Shown here piece by piece: positions 47,201 to 56,221 of a stretch of DNA of 61,529 bases. Below the pieces are notes generated by a model. It worked only from the letters and a program-made list of their open reading frames with translations. It ran no database searches and was not told the origin of the DNA. Origin of the DNA: Rhizaria sp. SCN 62-66 (Eukaryota; Rhizaria, unplaced); NCBI GenBank assembly GCA_001724265.1, contig MEDY01000152.1, positions 1-61,529 on the forward strand. The letters run 5' to 3'. A program made the translations under genes and the position numbers. Position 1 is the stretch's first letter. The number at the start of each line of letters is the position of its first letter.

Positions 47201-48193
47201 GCGTGGCTCAACGCCGTCCGTCTTTTCACCACCACGGCCGCAGCGTGGTCGGTCCTTGGCGGCATTGTTGGCCTTGGTGATCGTCACACCGAGAACATCC
47301 TCATCGACACGAGCTCTGGTCAGGTCGTGCATGTCGACTTCGACGTCGTGTTCCTCAAGGGTGAGAGCCTCAAGGTGCCTGAAGTCGTTCCTTTCCGTCT
47401 CACGCCCAACATGATCGACACGATGGGAATCCTCGGTGTCGGTCTGCCTACAGTCACACGCGAAGACAGGCTCACGCCGACCATCACGCTTCCCGCTGCC
47501 GCAGGCGCCACTGCGGTCGCGCTGGCGGCCGACGCCGCTGCAGCGGCCTCACGTCCTGCCCCTGCCTCTGCGTTCTGGGAAGACGTGACGCGCATTCTAG
47601 GCGTTAAATCCGCCGCTATAACCGCACCTAACGCTGCAGCTACCTCGCCTCCCAACAGTAGCAACAGCAGTGGGGGAATGCGAACTGGCACAGCCGGACC
47701 GAATGTCAACTCAACAACAGCCGCTGTCGCCGCCGTCGCCGCCACCGCGGCCGCGCCCGCTGCCCATGCACGCGGCGTGACAGGCTGGGGCAATGGGTCC
47801 CCGCTACCGGCTTTGGTGCCTGGCGCCGGGTGGGGCGTGCGCATCGACTCAGTCGGCGGGCGCGAGCGCGGCCCCTTCGTAAGGTCGTGCGAGCGCGTGC
47901 TGACTGCGATTCGCGTTCACGACCGTGCTCTGATGACGGCATTCCACACGCTGATCTACGACCCGCTGGTTGACTGGGGCATTTCGGGCGGTGAGCGCAC
48001 GGCGGGTGGCGCCGGTGCAGACGGTCAGCATCTGCAAGATGTTTTACGAGACTTAGAGCTGAGGATTCGCGGTGTGCTGCGCCGCGGCGCGCCAGCGCTG
48101 TCGGTGACTGGCCACGTGCAGCAGTGGATTCAGGAGGCCACGGATCACTATAGGCTTGGTGTGATGTACATCGGGTGGATGGCGTGGATCTAA
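11294..48193 (+). CDS. ATR: Giant ATR-family PI3K-like kinase (about 12,299 residues) with two in-frame UAG codons
   Basis: One + frame runs 36.9 kb from ATG 11294 to TAA 48191-48193, interrupted only by TAG at codons 645 and 9204. ATR is the nuclear apical checkpoint kinase that responds to RPA-coated DNA. The C-terminal end is diagnostic. A pre-FAT region (VSFWRAFTLEEQQLLQPLL, SAEEWACRWVYRLVQDA, LARFLAPLIMQFLSL; 37990-38560) precedes the second UAG. FAT-type helices follow (LEVEGDWREAAVLYGFIL, AEGLWRLGQWDQITEFL). The kinase domain has IGSDGSSNYLLCKREARGD, catalytic GLGDRHTENILID (Asp at codon 11,996), HVDFDVVF (metal-binding Asp 12,015) and PFRLTPNM. The FATC ends in IQEATDHYRLGVMYIGW. VPFRLTPNM and the FATC ending favour ATR over ATM, mTOR or SMG1. 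The first roughly 9,000 residues are Ala/Ser/Thr-rich, with helical patches that could be HEAT repeats, acidic Ser/Asp runs and SQ/TQ clusters. ATR is normally about 2,300-2,700 residues. The N-terminal extent is inferred from the open frame. Confidence 0.85.
13226..13228 (+). other. In-frame sense UAG, codon 645 of ATR, inside a Gln run
   Basis: Codons read CAG CAA CAA TAG CAA AGT, so the TAG lies in a glutamine stretch and is one C-to-T transition from CAG. The frame is open for 644 codons upstream and 8,558 codons downstream. Read as a stop, the next ATG would be only 12 nt away in the same frame, which is not a plausible intergenic space in a eukaryote. Confidence 0.8.
18774..18910 (+). 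other. SQ/TQ cluster in giant ATR (about codons 2494-2539)
   Basis: The encoded stretch has about nine SQ or TQ dipeptides in roughly 45 residues (for example PTQTQS, KMSQSPSQR, QSQSQAHSQ, NTQSQ). SQ/TQ is the consensus phosphorylated by ATR and ATM themselves. A cluster this dense meets the usual SQ/TQ cluster domain definition and suggests autophosphorylation or regulation by a sister kinase. Chance enrichment in a Gln/Ser-rich tract remains possible. Confidence 0.6.
29830..29895 (+). other. Second dense SQ/TQ cluster in giant ATR
   Basis: Six SQ/TQ dipeptides fall within about 22 residues (VSQTQHTQSQ, NSSQHARSQ). A looser cluster lies at 21700-21890. The clusters are separated by thousands of residues of other low-complexity sequence. 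Confidence 0.55.
38903..38905 (+). other. In-frame sense UAG, codon 9204 of ATR, between pre-FAT and FAT regions
   Basis: Context is ATAASAS-TAG-STASGLTSD in a Ser/Ala/Thr linker. No ATG follows immediately; the frame simply continues. The ATR-type region at 37990-38560 lies upstream and the FAT, kinase and FATC parts downstream, so both sides belong to one protein. The following triplet is TCT, not a known readthrough context. Confidence 0.8.
44507..44533 (+). repeat. CAG/CAA tract in ATR
   Basis: Nine consecutive Gln codons (mixed CAG and CAA) in the ATR FAT-domain region. All Gln codons here are CAG or CAA, so UAG, if Gln, is a minor alternative. Confidence 0.8.
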
Positions 48194-48707
48194 TCAGCCA
48201 GAGATGAAAGCAAATTCCATCACATATGTTGACATGTGCATCGGAACGATTTATAATTATTTGAGCAGGTCACACATGAGATGTGTATTTGTGAATGATT
48301 TAAATTTACTTTATGATATTTAGCGATAGAAACTACTTTAAAATACATTGATTGACTCGAAAAATACCCGTCATTGAACTTGAACAATGTGAAATGTGGT
48401 ATTCGGAGCAATGGCAAAATGCTTTTTGTCGACCACGAACAACGAGACAAGCGAGTCGGTCGACTCGACTGAGACAGGAGGGCATCGGGCAAACTTCGCA
48501 CTATGTTTTCGGCATCATAAGTCCGATACTTGGCTCTGTTATTGAGGGTATATATATTTACACGCAGCATTAATTTCTGTTTTTTAATTACTACCCATAA
48601 ATACACGCTCTGACTCCTGATAACCTACGCTTAAAAAACACCGTCGTTTTTTGTTGCTCTTCGCGCCCTCTTCACTATGCCTGTCTTGTGTGCCGCATTC
48701 CCAGGCC
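48194..48707. other. Intergenic: ATR 3' UTR and MFSD5-like promoter
   Basis: 514 nt, strongly AT-rich from 48230 to 48360. It holds the ATR 3' end and, from about 48540, the core promoter and 5' leader of the next + gene. Stops interrupt all frames. Confidence 0.55.
48549..48560 (+). promoter_or_regulatory. TATA box candidate for the MFSD5-like gene
   Basis: TATATATATTTA lies about 150 nt upstream of the ATG at 48708, in the correct orientation and in an otherwise mixed-composition leader. No start-site data are available. Confidence 0.4.
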
Positions 48708-50123
48708 ATGTACTGGCCTATCTTGATCGGCAGCGTTGCCGTGTGTGCGGCGTTGAACCTCTACAGCAAGCAGGCGTCCAAGGCCGAGAGCAAGGGCAAG
48801 AGTGAGAACGACACCAAGGATGCCGCGACGCCTGAATTCCGCTCCTTCCAGCGTTCCTGGCTCTCGGTGTACTTGCTTGCCATGTTCTCTGACTGGCTCC
48901 AGGGCCCCTACGTCTACGCGCTCTACTCCAGCTACGGCTTCTCCGGTTCCCAGATTGCTCTCCTGTTCGTCACCGGCTTCGCGTCGTCCATGCTCATCGG
49001 CACTTTCGTCGGCGCTCTCAGCGACAAGTACGGCCGCAAGCGCATGTGCCTGCTGTTCGCCGTGCTCTACACCGCTGCCGCGCTCACCAAGCTTGTCAAC
49101 TCCTTCCCCGTGCTGCTGTTTGGCCGCCTCTGCAGCGGTGTGGCGACGTCCCTGCTCTTCTCCGCCTTCGAGGCCTGGATGGTCTCCGAGCACAACCGCC
49201 GCGGCTTCCCCCCTGCCCTGCTCGGCGACACCTTCAGCAAGGCCACGCAGGGCAACGGCATCGTCGCCGTCATCGCGGGTCTCGTCGCATCGTTTGCCGC
49301 CGACTCCCTCGGCTTTGCGGCCCCGTTCGTGTGCGCCACGGGCCCACTTGCGGTGCTCGCGCTGCTCGTCACGGGCTGGGAAGAGAACTACGGCAACCAG
49401 ACCGCGGACATTGCGGGCACGATGAAGACCGCGTGGACGACGCTCACGGCGCGCAAGGAGATTGCGCTCCTGGGCGCCGCTCAGTCCATCTACGAGGGCG
49501 CGATGTATGCCTTCGTCTTCATGTGGTCCCCGGCTCTTATCGCGACCTACACTGCCGCTGGCGCCGACGCCGCCGCGACTCCGGTTAAGATCCCCTTCGG
49601 CGTCGTCTTCGCCTGCTTCATGGTGTGCGTCATGATCGGCTCCGCCGTCTTCGCGCTCATCACTGCCTCGCACCCCGTCCGCGTCGTGCCGTACCTCATC
49701 CACGGCGGCGCCGCCGTAGCGATCCTCGCCGCCGCCTTGTGCACCTCGTCCACGCTCCTCGTTTTCGCCGCCTTCCTGCTCTTCGAGGCCACGTGCGGCA
49801 TGTTCTGGCCCGCGTACGGCACGCTGCGCTCGCAGCACATCCCCGAGGAGTCGCGCGCCGGCGTGAGCAACATCTTCCGCGTCCCGCTCAACATGCTCGT
49901 GCTCGTGATCCTCTTCGGCAGTGAGCGCATGTCCGCGCAGACGATCTTCTTCATCTGCGGCGCGCTGCATCTTGTCGCGCTCGGGCTCTACGCCGCCTTC
50001 GACGCCGCTGTCGCCGCCAAGGCGAAGAAGGAGGGCGCTGTCAAGGTCGCCGAAAGCGCGGCGCCCAGCAAGAAGACTGCTGCGCCCGCGGGTGCGCGCA
50101 AGCCCTCGACCAAGGCTGAGTAA
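48708..50123 (+). CDS. Major facilitator, MFSD5-type (molybdate-anion transporter family)
   Basis: 471 residues, ATG 48708, TAA stop. A multi-pass (about 12 segment) membrane carrier of the MFSD5 family, whose characterised members import molybdate. Family marks visible are FSDWLQGPYVYALYSSYGF, LFVTGFASSMLIGTFVGAL, the MFS motif A (GALSDKYGRKRM) after helix 2, FEAWMVSEH, a conserved NGIVAVIAGLVA helix and GMFWPAYGTLRSQHIPEE. Length fits the family (about 450). The C-terminal tail is Lys/Ala-rich and probably cytosolic. I prefer ATG 48708 to the longer open frame because upstream in-frame codons contain no ATG. An out-of-frame ATG at 48677 lies just upstream, and a TTCCCAG immediately before GCCATG could be a 3' splice site of a leader intron. 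Substrate is inferred from family only. Confidence 0.85.
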   Translation: MYWPILIGSVAVCAALNLYSKQASKAESKGKSENDTKDAATPEFRSFQRSWLSVYLLAMFSDWLQGPYVYALYSSYGFSGSQIALLFVTGFASSMLIGTFVGALSDKYGRKRMCLLFAVLYTAAALTKLVNSFPVLLFGRLCSGVATSLLFSAFEAWMVSEHNRRGFPPALLGDTFSKATQGNGIVAVIAGLVASFAADSLGFAAPFVCATGPLAVLALLVTGWEENYGNQTADIAGTMKTAWTTLTARKEIALLGAAQSIYEGAMYAFVFMWSPALIATYTAAGADAAATPVKIPFGVVFACFMVCVMIGSAVFALITASHPVRVVPYLIHGGAAVAILAAALCTSSTLLVFAAFLLFEATCGMFWPAYGTLRSQHIPEESRAGVSNIFRVPLNMLVLVILFGSERMSAQTIFFICGALHLVALGLYAAFDAAVAAKAKKEGAVKVAESAAPSKKTAAPAGARKPSTKAE

Positions 50124-50602
50124 ATGGTAAATGTATGGTAGAGGCAAGTTTATTTTCATATACGAGTATCTTGTTAACGTTGCTTTAAATAACAAAAGTA
50201 ATCGCTGTTTCTTGTTCAAAAGGAACAGCAATGTCACATGCATGGCGATCAGCTTAATTTGAGTTGCTGTTCGTCTTTTTTTGCTATACATAGTGGGATT
50301 CTTTCAAATAACCTTCTTTAGAAACCATTAAGATCTCAATATTATGCTGTATTGGCCGCAATTTATATCTTTCGAATCGGTTCATTGTAAGCATTGCTAA
50401 CTTACATCCGTGTTACTTTGCGACGTCAAAGTCAAGCATGATCACGCACGTATTCCTGTGGCCTTAAAACAATCTACAAATAACGATCAATAATGCTCTG
50501 TCACAACTTCAGCACAAAGACTACATAATTGTGATTAATGAGAGACAAGCGGTGCCATTGCAAAATCCTTGTGGCACGAGTAGGGTGTGGTGATGGACGC
50601 GC
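50124..50602. other. Intergenic between convergent genes
   Basis: 479 nt of AT-rich DNA between the stop codons of the MFSD5-like (+) and ITFG1-like (-) genes, expected to hold the two 3' UTRs. I see no gene, RNA or repeat. Confidence 0.6.
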
Positions 50603-53043
50603 TCACCGGCCCGAGAAGAAGTAAGAGTTGATCTGTGCCCTGCGCTCCTTGTTGTCCTCCGCCTTCTCGCGGCGGTGGAAGAAGTAGACCGTGCCGGCAA
50701 GCAGCAGCAGTGTGGCGACAAACGCGACGCCGACCCAGAAGAGCCGCGTCGAGGGCGACACGAAGAGCTCGAGCGTCCACGCACTGTGCGTCTCGGCGGG
50801 GTACGGGAAGACGATGAGCTGCGCGTTGGGCACCATGGCGACCCACATGTTGTAGTGCTGCGAGCTGTGGATCGGGAACGCTGCGAACACCTCCTCGATG
50901 TAGCTCGCCGTGCGGCCCAGACCCGAGTGCGTGTAGGGCATGCCCAGCGGGAGGTAGGCCGACTGCGGCAGCTGCGTCGACTGGCGCACCGACTTGGTGC
51001 CCGACAGCGAGGTGATGGTGAACTTGAACGACGCGCCCACGGCGGCCGCGCCGTAGGGCCGCGGGTCGGGGAACTTGGTCCCTGTGGGACACCACGACGG
51101 ACACGCGCCGTTGATGCCCATCAGCGTGAGGAAGTACGCGTCCTCGTTGAAGTTGTTCGCCAGCGCCACCGCGCTGTTGGCGTAGGCGGTGGCAGTAACG
51201 CCCCCCTCAGTTGCCGCGGTCACCGGGGTCGGGGTGCGGAGCACGAAGACGTCGAGCCACCCGTTGTTATTCAGGTCCAGAAACGCGCCCGCGTAGGCGT
51301 TATCGATCGCGCTCAGCTGCACGTTGTCCGCGGCCAGGGGGTGGAAGCCGCGGCGGCCCGCGGACGCCGCCTCGGCAACGCAGGGCGGCGCGGCCGCGGA
51401 GGCCGACGCCGAGCAGGGCATGTTGCGCCACAGCTGCATCAGAGACGCTGAGAGAGCAAAAAACATACAAAAAAGGGGGGGGGGGGCAAAGAGTGTGTGA
51501 ATGTTAAATGTGGTTGTGTGATAAAATCTCCCCCTGTTCCGGTTCAATGTTGATTATTGTGCGTACCGTTGGTGGCGGTGTTGAAGACGGGGACCAAGAG
51601 GTCGGGGAAGCCGTCGTTGTTGGCGTCGCCCATACGCAGCGTGAGTGGCGGCTTCGTCAGCGAGAAAGTGCCGGCGGCGGCAGAAGCGCCCGCAGCGGGG
51701 GCGGCCGAGAAGCGGTAGCCCTCAGGCAGCGGCAAGATCAGGTGACGCGATGACGCTAAAAATGAAGAAAACAACAACAAAAAGAGAGAGAGTGAGAGAC
51801 GAGAGTCAACAACATAAAACAGAATTGAGGGCGAAATATGTTACAACGCTTTAAAACAGAGTGTCAAAGGAAAGATGCCAGCTTTCACTCAAGTATCAAA
51901 TTATGACATATTACGCGTGAACGTACCCTCCTTATCTGGAAACTCAAAGTAAAATGAGGCGTCGGCAGTACAGAGGTTCTGCTGTCCCCTGCAGTTGCGG
52001 CCGGGGTTGATCATGGAGGCGCACATGGGCTTCTGGATGTTGTACAGCACGTGAATCTCGCTCTTTTCGGAGCAGTCCCCGCCCGCGGGCAGACAGACGG
52101 GAAACACCATGTCGAGCGTGCCGTCGGCGTCGACGTCTCCCCACACGGGCGCCCCCGCGCCCGCCGGGAAAGAGTACTCGCGCGCCATAACGTAGTTGCT
52201 GCCAAGCGGCTCTGTGTTGCTGTTAAGCCACAACTCGGCGTAAGGCGCATCCGCGTTGCCGGCGAAGATGAACACGTCCGACAGACAGTCGCCGTTGAGG
52301 TCAACGAAGGCCGTCGCAGAGGGCTGCACAAAGGGGATGTCTTGCTCGTCCCGGTGCATAAACTGGGTGGTGTCGTCGTGGCTGAGAGCCGTGAAAATGT
52401 ACTCCCCGGACTTGGAGACGGCGCCGGTGTTGCTCCACAGGCGGCGCTCCCCGCCCGGCGCGGTGCCGATCAAGTCCGGGAAGAAGTCGTTGTTGTAGTC
52501 GAACGCGGCTGGCACCGACAGCGGCTGGTGGTCGCCCGTGAAGCCCCGCACAGGCTGCACCTGCAGCGCCTGGCCCAGCTCCAGCACGCGCAGCATCGTG
52601 ACCGTGAGCGCGCCCTCGACCGCGACGTCGCCGTTGTCGGCATCGGCGTTGGCGGCATCGGCGTTGGCGGCGTCGGCGCTCGTGAAGACGAGGATCTCGA
52701 GCGCGTTGTCTTTGTCGATGTCGTTGGCAAACATGCTCACGACGGTGCCATTAAGCACTATCGTCGGGCCGTCGGGCTGGAACTGCTTCAGCGCGGGGCT
52801 GTACAGCCACACCTGCACCGTTGACGTCGTCACCGCGCCGGCTTCGGCCGCGGGCGTCACCGTCGCCGTCGCCAGGTCCGTGTGCTTGTCGGAGTTGAAG
52901 TCGGCGAAACACGAGATGGACGCGCCGGTGGCCGCAATGTCAGCCACCGCGGTCGAGGGCGCAAAGGACGCGCGCGCAAGCAACACGCACACAGCCAGCA
53001 GTAGCGCGGAGAGGAGCGCGGCGCGGGCGCGGAGCGGAGCCAT
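50603..53043 (-). CDS. ITFG1/TIP-like FG-GAP repeat type I membrane protein, three exons
   Basis: Exons on the minus strand are 53043-51927, 51755-51567 and 51447-50603. Both introns are GT-AG (171 and 119 nt) in phase 1, giving 716 residues and a TGA stop. An N-terminal signal peptide (AALLSALLLAVCVLLARASFA) is followed by a beta-propeller-like ectodomain with FG-GAP/calcium-loop motifs: FADFNSDKHTDL, NDIDKDNALEIL, FDYNNDFFPDL, FVDLNGDCLSDV, WGDVDADGTLDM, MGDANNDGFPDL and FLDLNNNGWLDV. A single transmembrane helix (VGVAFVATLLLLAGTVYFF) and a short charged tail end it. This layout matches ITFG1 (TIP/LINKIN), a cell-surface adhesion-related protein. The splice sites restore the frame exactly and join motif-bearing segments. 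The short Ala-Asn-Ala-Asp repeat near 52630-52680 is an insertion in one propeller loop. Confidence 0.85.
51475..51486 (+). repeat. G12 homopolymer in intron 2 of the ITFG1-like gene
   Basis: Twelve consecutive G on the + strand, so C12 in the transcript, about 30 nt inside intron 2 from its 3' splice site. It adds to the pyrimidine tract before the acceptor. A homopolymer this long is also a likely site of length error. Confidence 0.8.
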
Positions 53044-54157
53044 TGCTGGAGGGCAGTTGTGGTGAAAGTTGCGACGAGCTCAGGGGCGGAAGGAAAAAGA
53101 AGCCAGAAACGTTACTTTGATGTCAGTAAAATACCCAACGCGTTGGCTATTCGGAAAAATGTCTTCAAACAAAGAAAAGTCGCGACGGATGAGAGACATT
53201 AAGGAAAATGATTGTGAAGGTCGCATCAAACGGACAGCGTTTGACTGATTGAAAATGCGTTAACACCTGACAGCAAAGATTGAAGCTTATTAAAATTTGA
53301 AAATTACCACAAAATCTCTAACATGTGATCTTCCCCGTGTGGAAGCGTCACCCCTATTTGTCGATGATGAATGTCTGGGGCGCTCATTTTTTTTCTCCGG
53401 CTTGTGACGTAGACCCCAACAGGCACTGGAGGCGCGACGTAAACGAAATCTCAATAACTACTCATATGGTCATGTGAAATCCGCAGATATATGCGATATC
53501 AAGACACATCAAGCCACAACAAGTAAATTCAAGAGATAATGTATTGGTTATATATGCGCGTGTGCAAAAAAAAGACCTTCACTCTTGCGAATAGTGAACA
53601 TATACCTGATTGTTACGAGTCATCAATTCCGAGTAACACAAGCGTACACAACACACACTCACACAAGGATACGGACGTACAGTGACACAATGAACAGGGA
53701 ATTTAAATCAAAACAGTTGCATTGCTTCCAATGACAAAACCGAGCTAGTAGTGGCCCGGACTGCGAATTACATACACGCGATCTTGACGAACAAATCGAA
53801 GCAAGCGAGAGAAAGAGAAGAAAATGACTAAAAAAAACAGTCAAATACATGACAGGACGAACAAAAAAGAGAAATCATATCACGGAGAAGAAGGGAAAAA
53901 AAGGGAGCAAATGTACAGTTGTGCTAAACGATCAAGAACAGAGAGACTAGAGAAGCCTAAGTGTTACATGTCATCACATAGCACTGACCAGCACGCGGCA
54001 CAGAATTGACAAGCAGGTGTAAATGAGACTGTTTTGCTCATATTCAGCCCAAATTTGCGATCATATTTATGTTGCTTCATTCTGCGAAGCTTAACTCAGC
54101 CTTAATGTTGTTTTTGAAGTCTGCATCTGCTCGTATTGCGCTGATGTCGCACTCGCT
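53044..54157. other. Large AT-rich intergenic region
   Basis: 1,114 nt between two minus-strand genes. It should contain the ITFG1-like promoter (near 53044-53300) and the 3' UTR of the gene ending at 54158. A purine-rich, A-dominated stretch runs from about 53800 to 53960 on the + strand. All frames are heavily interrupted, also when TAG is read as sense. No tRNA box pairs or other RNA features were found by eye. Confidence 0.5.
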
Positions 54158-55516
54158 TCACGTCGTGCTCTTGGCCGCAGGGGGAAAGCTCTTGGCACTC
54201 GCAGCATTGCTGCTCCCCGCACCCGCACTCGCGCCCGCCGCGCCTGCCGCACCTGCGCCAAAGCCCGCGTCGCTTCCGTTGCCGTTGCAGAACGACGTGC
54301 GCGGGCTGCCCTGCGCCGCCGGGCTGGCAAGCCCGGACCCCGGCCCCTGCATAGCGATCGGCCCCACCCCGCCCGCAGACCCGGCAGCGGCGGCGGCGGC
54401 GGCGGACATGGCGCCGGGCACGTAGGACTGCGGGTGCGGGTGCAGCAGCGGCTGCGCAGAGCTCCCGCGCGGCGAAAACGGCGACATGATGGCTAGCACT
54501 GCCTTGGAGCCCGTCTTGGTGCGCTTGACCGTGGCCTGCGCCTTGAGGCGGCGGCGCTCGTTCTCGAGCCAGATGGCGGCCATGTTCTTGATCATGACGT
54601 CCTTGATGTCGGGGCCGGCCTCAGGATCGGGCACATCCTCCGGCGCCACCGCCACAGAGACGCCGGCAGGGTTCGGTGGCCCGCGCGCCGCGCTCGCCGC
54701 CGCCGCCGTCGCCGCCGCCGCCGAGGCGGAGCCAGAGGCCGCGGCGCCGGCGCCGGCGGACGCCGGGTCCGCGTAGGTGGTGGAGTGGAGGAGGTCGAGG
54801 TCGAACGAGGACAGCGCTGTCTGGATGGCGTACATCTCCAGCTCCTCGAAGCTCGCGTCGGCCTCGGGCGGGCCGCGGCTCAGCAGCGACGACGCCGACG
54901 GGGAGCCGCCCAGCGCGCCCAGCGTGTTGCCGCTGCCGCCGCCGCTGCCGCTGCCGTTGCCGTTGCCAGTGAAGGCGGTGGAGGGAAGCATCTTCTGGAA
55001 CGCAGCCGCCGCGGGGCCCGACGAGAGCTGCATGATAAGGAAGCCTTGGCGCTCGGCCCACGCCTGCGCGTCGAGCGGGAGCGGGAACGCGGCGTCGGCG
55101 GACGGCACGCCGTTGACCACGGGTGGCGAGGAGACCTGCGTCGCGGAGGGCTTGATCGGGGTCGAGAGGAGGGCCAGGTCGAGGGCCGCGTACGAGTCCG
55201 GCACCGTCTTGGACGACGTGGCGGCGGGCGCTGGCACGGGCGAGGACGCGGGCGCTGACGACGACGAGGACGACGAGGAGGCCGAGGCCGAGACGACGGA
55301 GGTGTACGAGGCCGAGGTGGAGAGAGTGGTGGCGTTGAGAGGGGTGATGGCGACGGCAGGGGCCGGGAGCTGAGTCGACATCTGCGTGTTCAGGGTGGGG
55401 AAGATAAGGGGCGTGGGAACGATGGCCGAGTCGGGGACGTCATCACCGACCACGCCGGTGTTGATGGAGGGACGCACAGCGCCACTGGGAGTGCTGCTTG
55501 GAGCGACGGCTGACAT
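54158..55516 (-). CDS. Unidentified Ala/Ser/Gly-rich protein, 452 residues
   Basis: ATG at 55516 (SAVAPSSTPSG follows), TGA at 54160-54158. The open frame continues upstream of this ATG without another in-frame ATG, so this start is chosen. Three better-structured islands stand out: AQAWAERQGFLIMQLSSGP around residue 150, EADASFEELEMYAIQTALSSFDLDLLHS around 215, and a conserved-looking basic helix DIKDVMIKNMAAIWLENERRRLKAQ followed by KRTKTGSKAVLAIMSPFSPRG around 300-350. The rest is Ser runs, poly-Ala and Gly-rich linkers. I do not recognise the family; the basic helix could bind nucleic acid or a partner, but that is speculation. Confidence 0.7.
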   Translation of the reverse strand: MSAVAPSSTPSGAVRPSINTGVVGDDVPDSAIVPTPLIFPTLNTQMSTQLPAPAVAITPLNATTLSTSASYTSVVSASASSSSSSSSAPASSPVPAPAATSSKTVPDSYAALDLALLSTPIKPSATQVSSPPVVNGVPSADAAFPLPLDAQAWAERQGFLIMQLSSGPAAAAFQKMLPSTAFTGNGNGSGSGGGSGNTLGALGGSPSASSLLSRGPPEADASFEELEMYAIQTALSSFDLDLLHSTTYADPASAGAGAAASGSASAAAATAAAASAARGPPNPAGVSVAVAPEDVPDPEAGPDIKDVMIKNMAAIWLENERRRLKAQATVKRTKTGSKAVLAIMSPFSPRGSSAQPLLHPHPQSYVPGAMSAAAAAAAGSAGGVGPIAMQGPGSGLASPAAQGSPRTSFCNGNGSDAGFGAGAAGAAGASAGAGSSNAASAKSFPPAAKSTT

Positions 55517-56221
55517 GGCTTCGGGAGGCGCTGGAGCCACGTGCAAACAGCTAGACAGGTAAAATGCAAGTTCAGTCAATAGAACCAAAGAGGGAAAACG
55601 GTCTACACAAAGCTATAACAGTAAACTAGAAGAGAGGCCGGTGTGGGTGAGCGAAACCTGCAAAAATGGAAACGAGTCCAACTTCTCTGAAGGGACTTTG
55701 AAGAGAAATACGCTCAGACGCGAGCGTCATCAAGCGCCCGTGCAAACTTGAGTCGATTAAAAATATCGTGTTTTTGACAAAACAATTTCACAATGTGCAT
55801 TAATGTGCGCGCAATTCAAAATATCTGGAATTCCCAATGTCTCCAGAGGAGAAAATGATTTTACATAGATTTTTTTCGGAACACCAACGAGCCTTTCCCG
55901 CCCGCCTTTGGCAATCATGTTTGTTCCTTTAGCGCTTTCAGAAGTTCGTTGATTGTCTCATCAATGACTACTTTACATATAAATCTTGGATTTTGAGTTC
56001 TTTACGTAATTATCACTCCAAAAGACCTTGCGGCCATGCGCAACGCTGCTTGGCTCTCGTCCCAGACTTGCTACGACAGCGCGCCAAACCCGCCACTCTC
56101 TGTCCCAGCCCTCCTTCTGTCCCTGTAATGCTTATTTCATTTCCTATCTTATTTCCTTTTAGTTATACTCACTCCCCTGCTCCTTTTGCCTTTCCTGGCG
56201 TCTTCTCGATAGACAGCCAGC
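55517..56221. other. Divergent promoter region upstream of RFC5 and the 54158 gene
   Basis: 705 nt between two divergent start codons. CATATAAAT at 55977-55985 is a possible TATA element for RFC5, about 240 nt upstream of its ATG, followed by a long pyrimidine-rich leader. No other feature is supported. Confidence 0.5.

Noticed and set aside
11294-48193. Three separate genes of 644, 8554 and 3086 codons
   Set aside because: They share one frame, are spaced 12 and 27 nt apart and are joined by ATR-specific sequence on both sides of the second TAG. Eukaryotic genes without any intergenic space in the same frame are implausible.
48352-48573. 73-codon + strand ORF between ATR and the MFSD5-like gene
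   Set aside because: Composition is intergenic and it overlaps the probable TATA region; no family resemblance.
48675-50291. 538-codon open frame on the - strand
   Set aside because: Antisense shadow of the MFSD5-like gene, with very Arg/Glu-rich composition and no recognisable motif.
52051-52824. 257-codon + strand ORF
   Set aside because: Antisense to exon 1 of the ITFG1-like gene, whose FG-GAP motifs are on the other strand.
53824-54009. 61-codon + strand ORF in the AT-rich spacer
   Set aside because: It is a Lys/Glu-rich translation of a purine tract, without codon bias like real genes or any motif.
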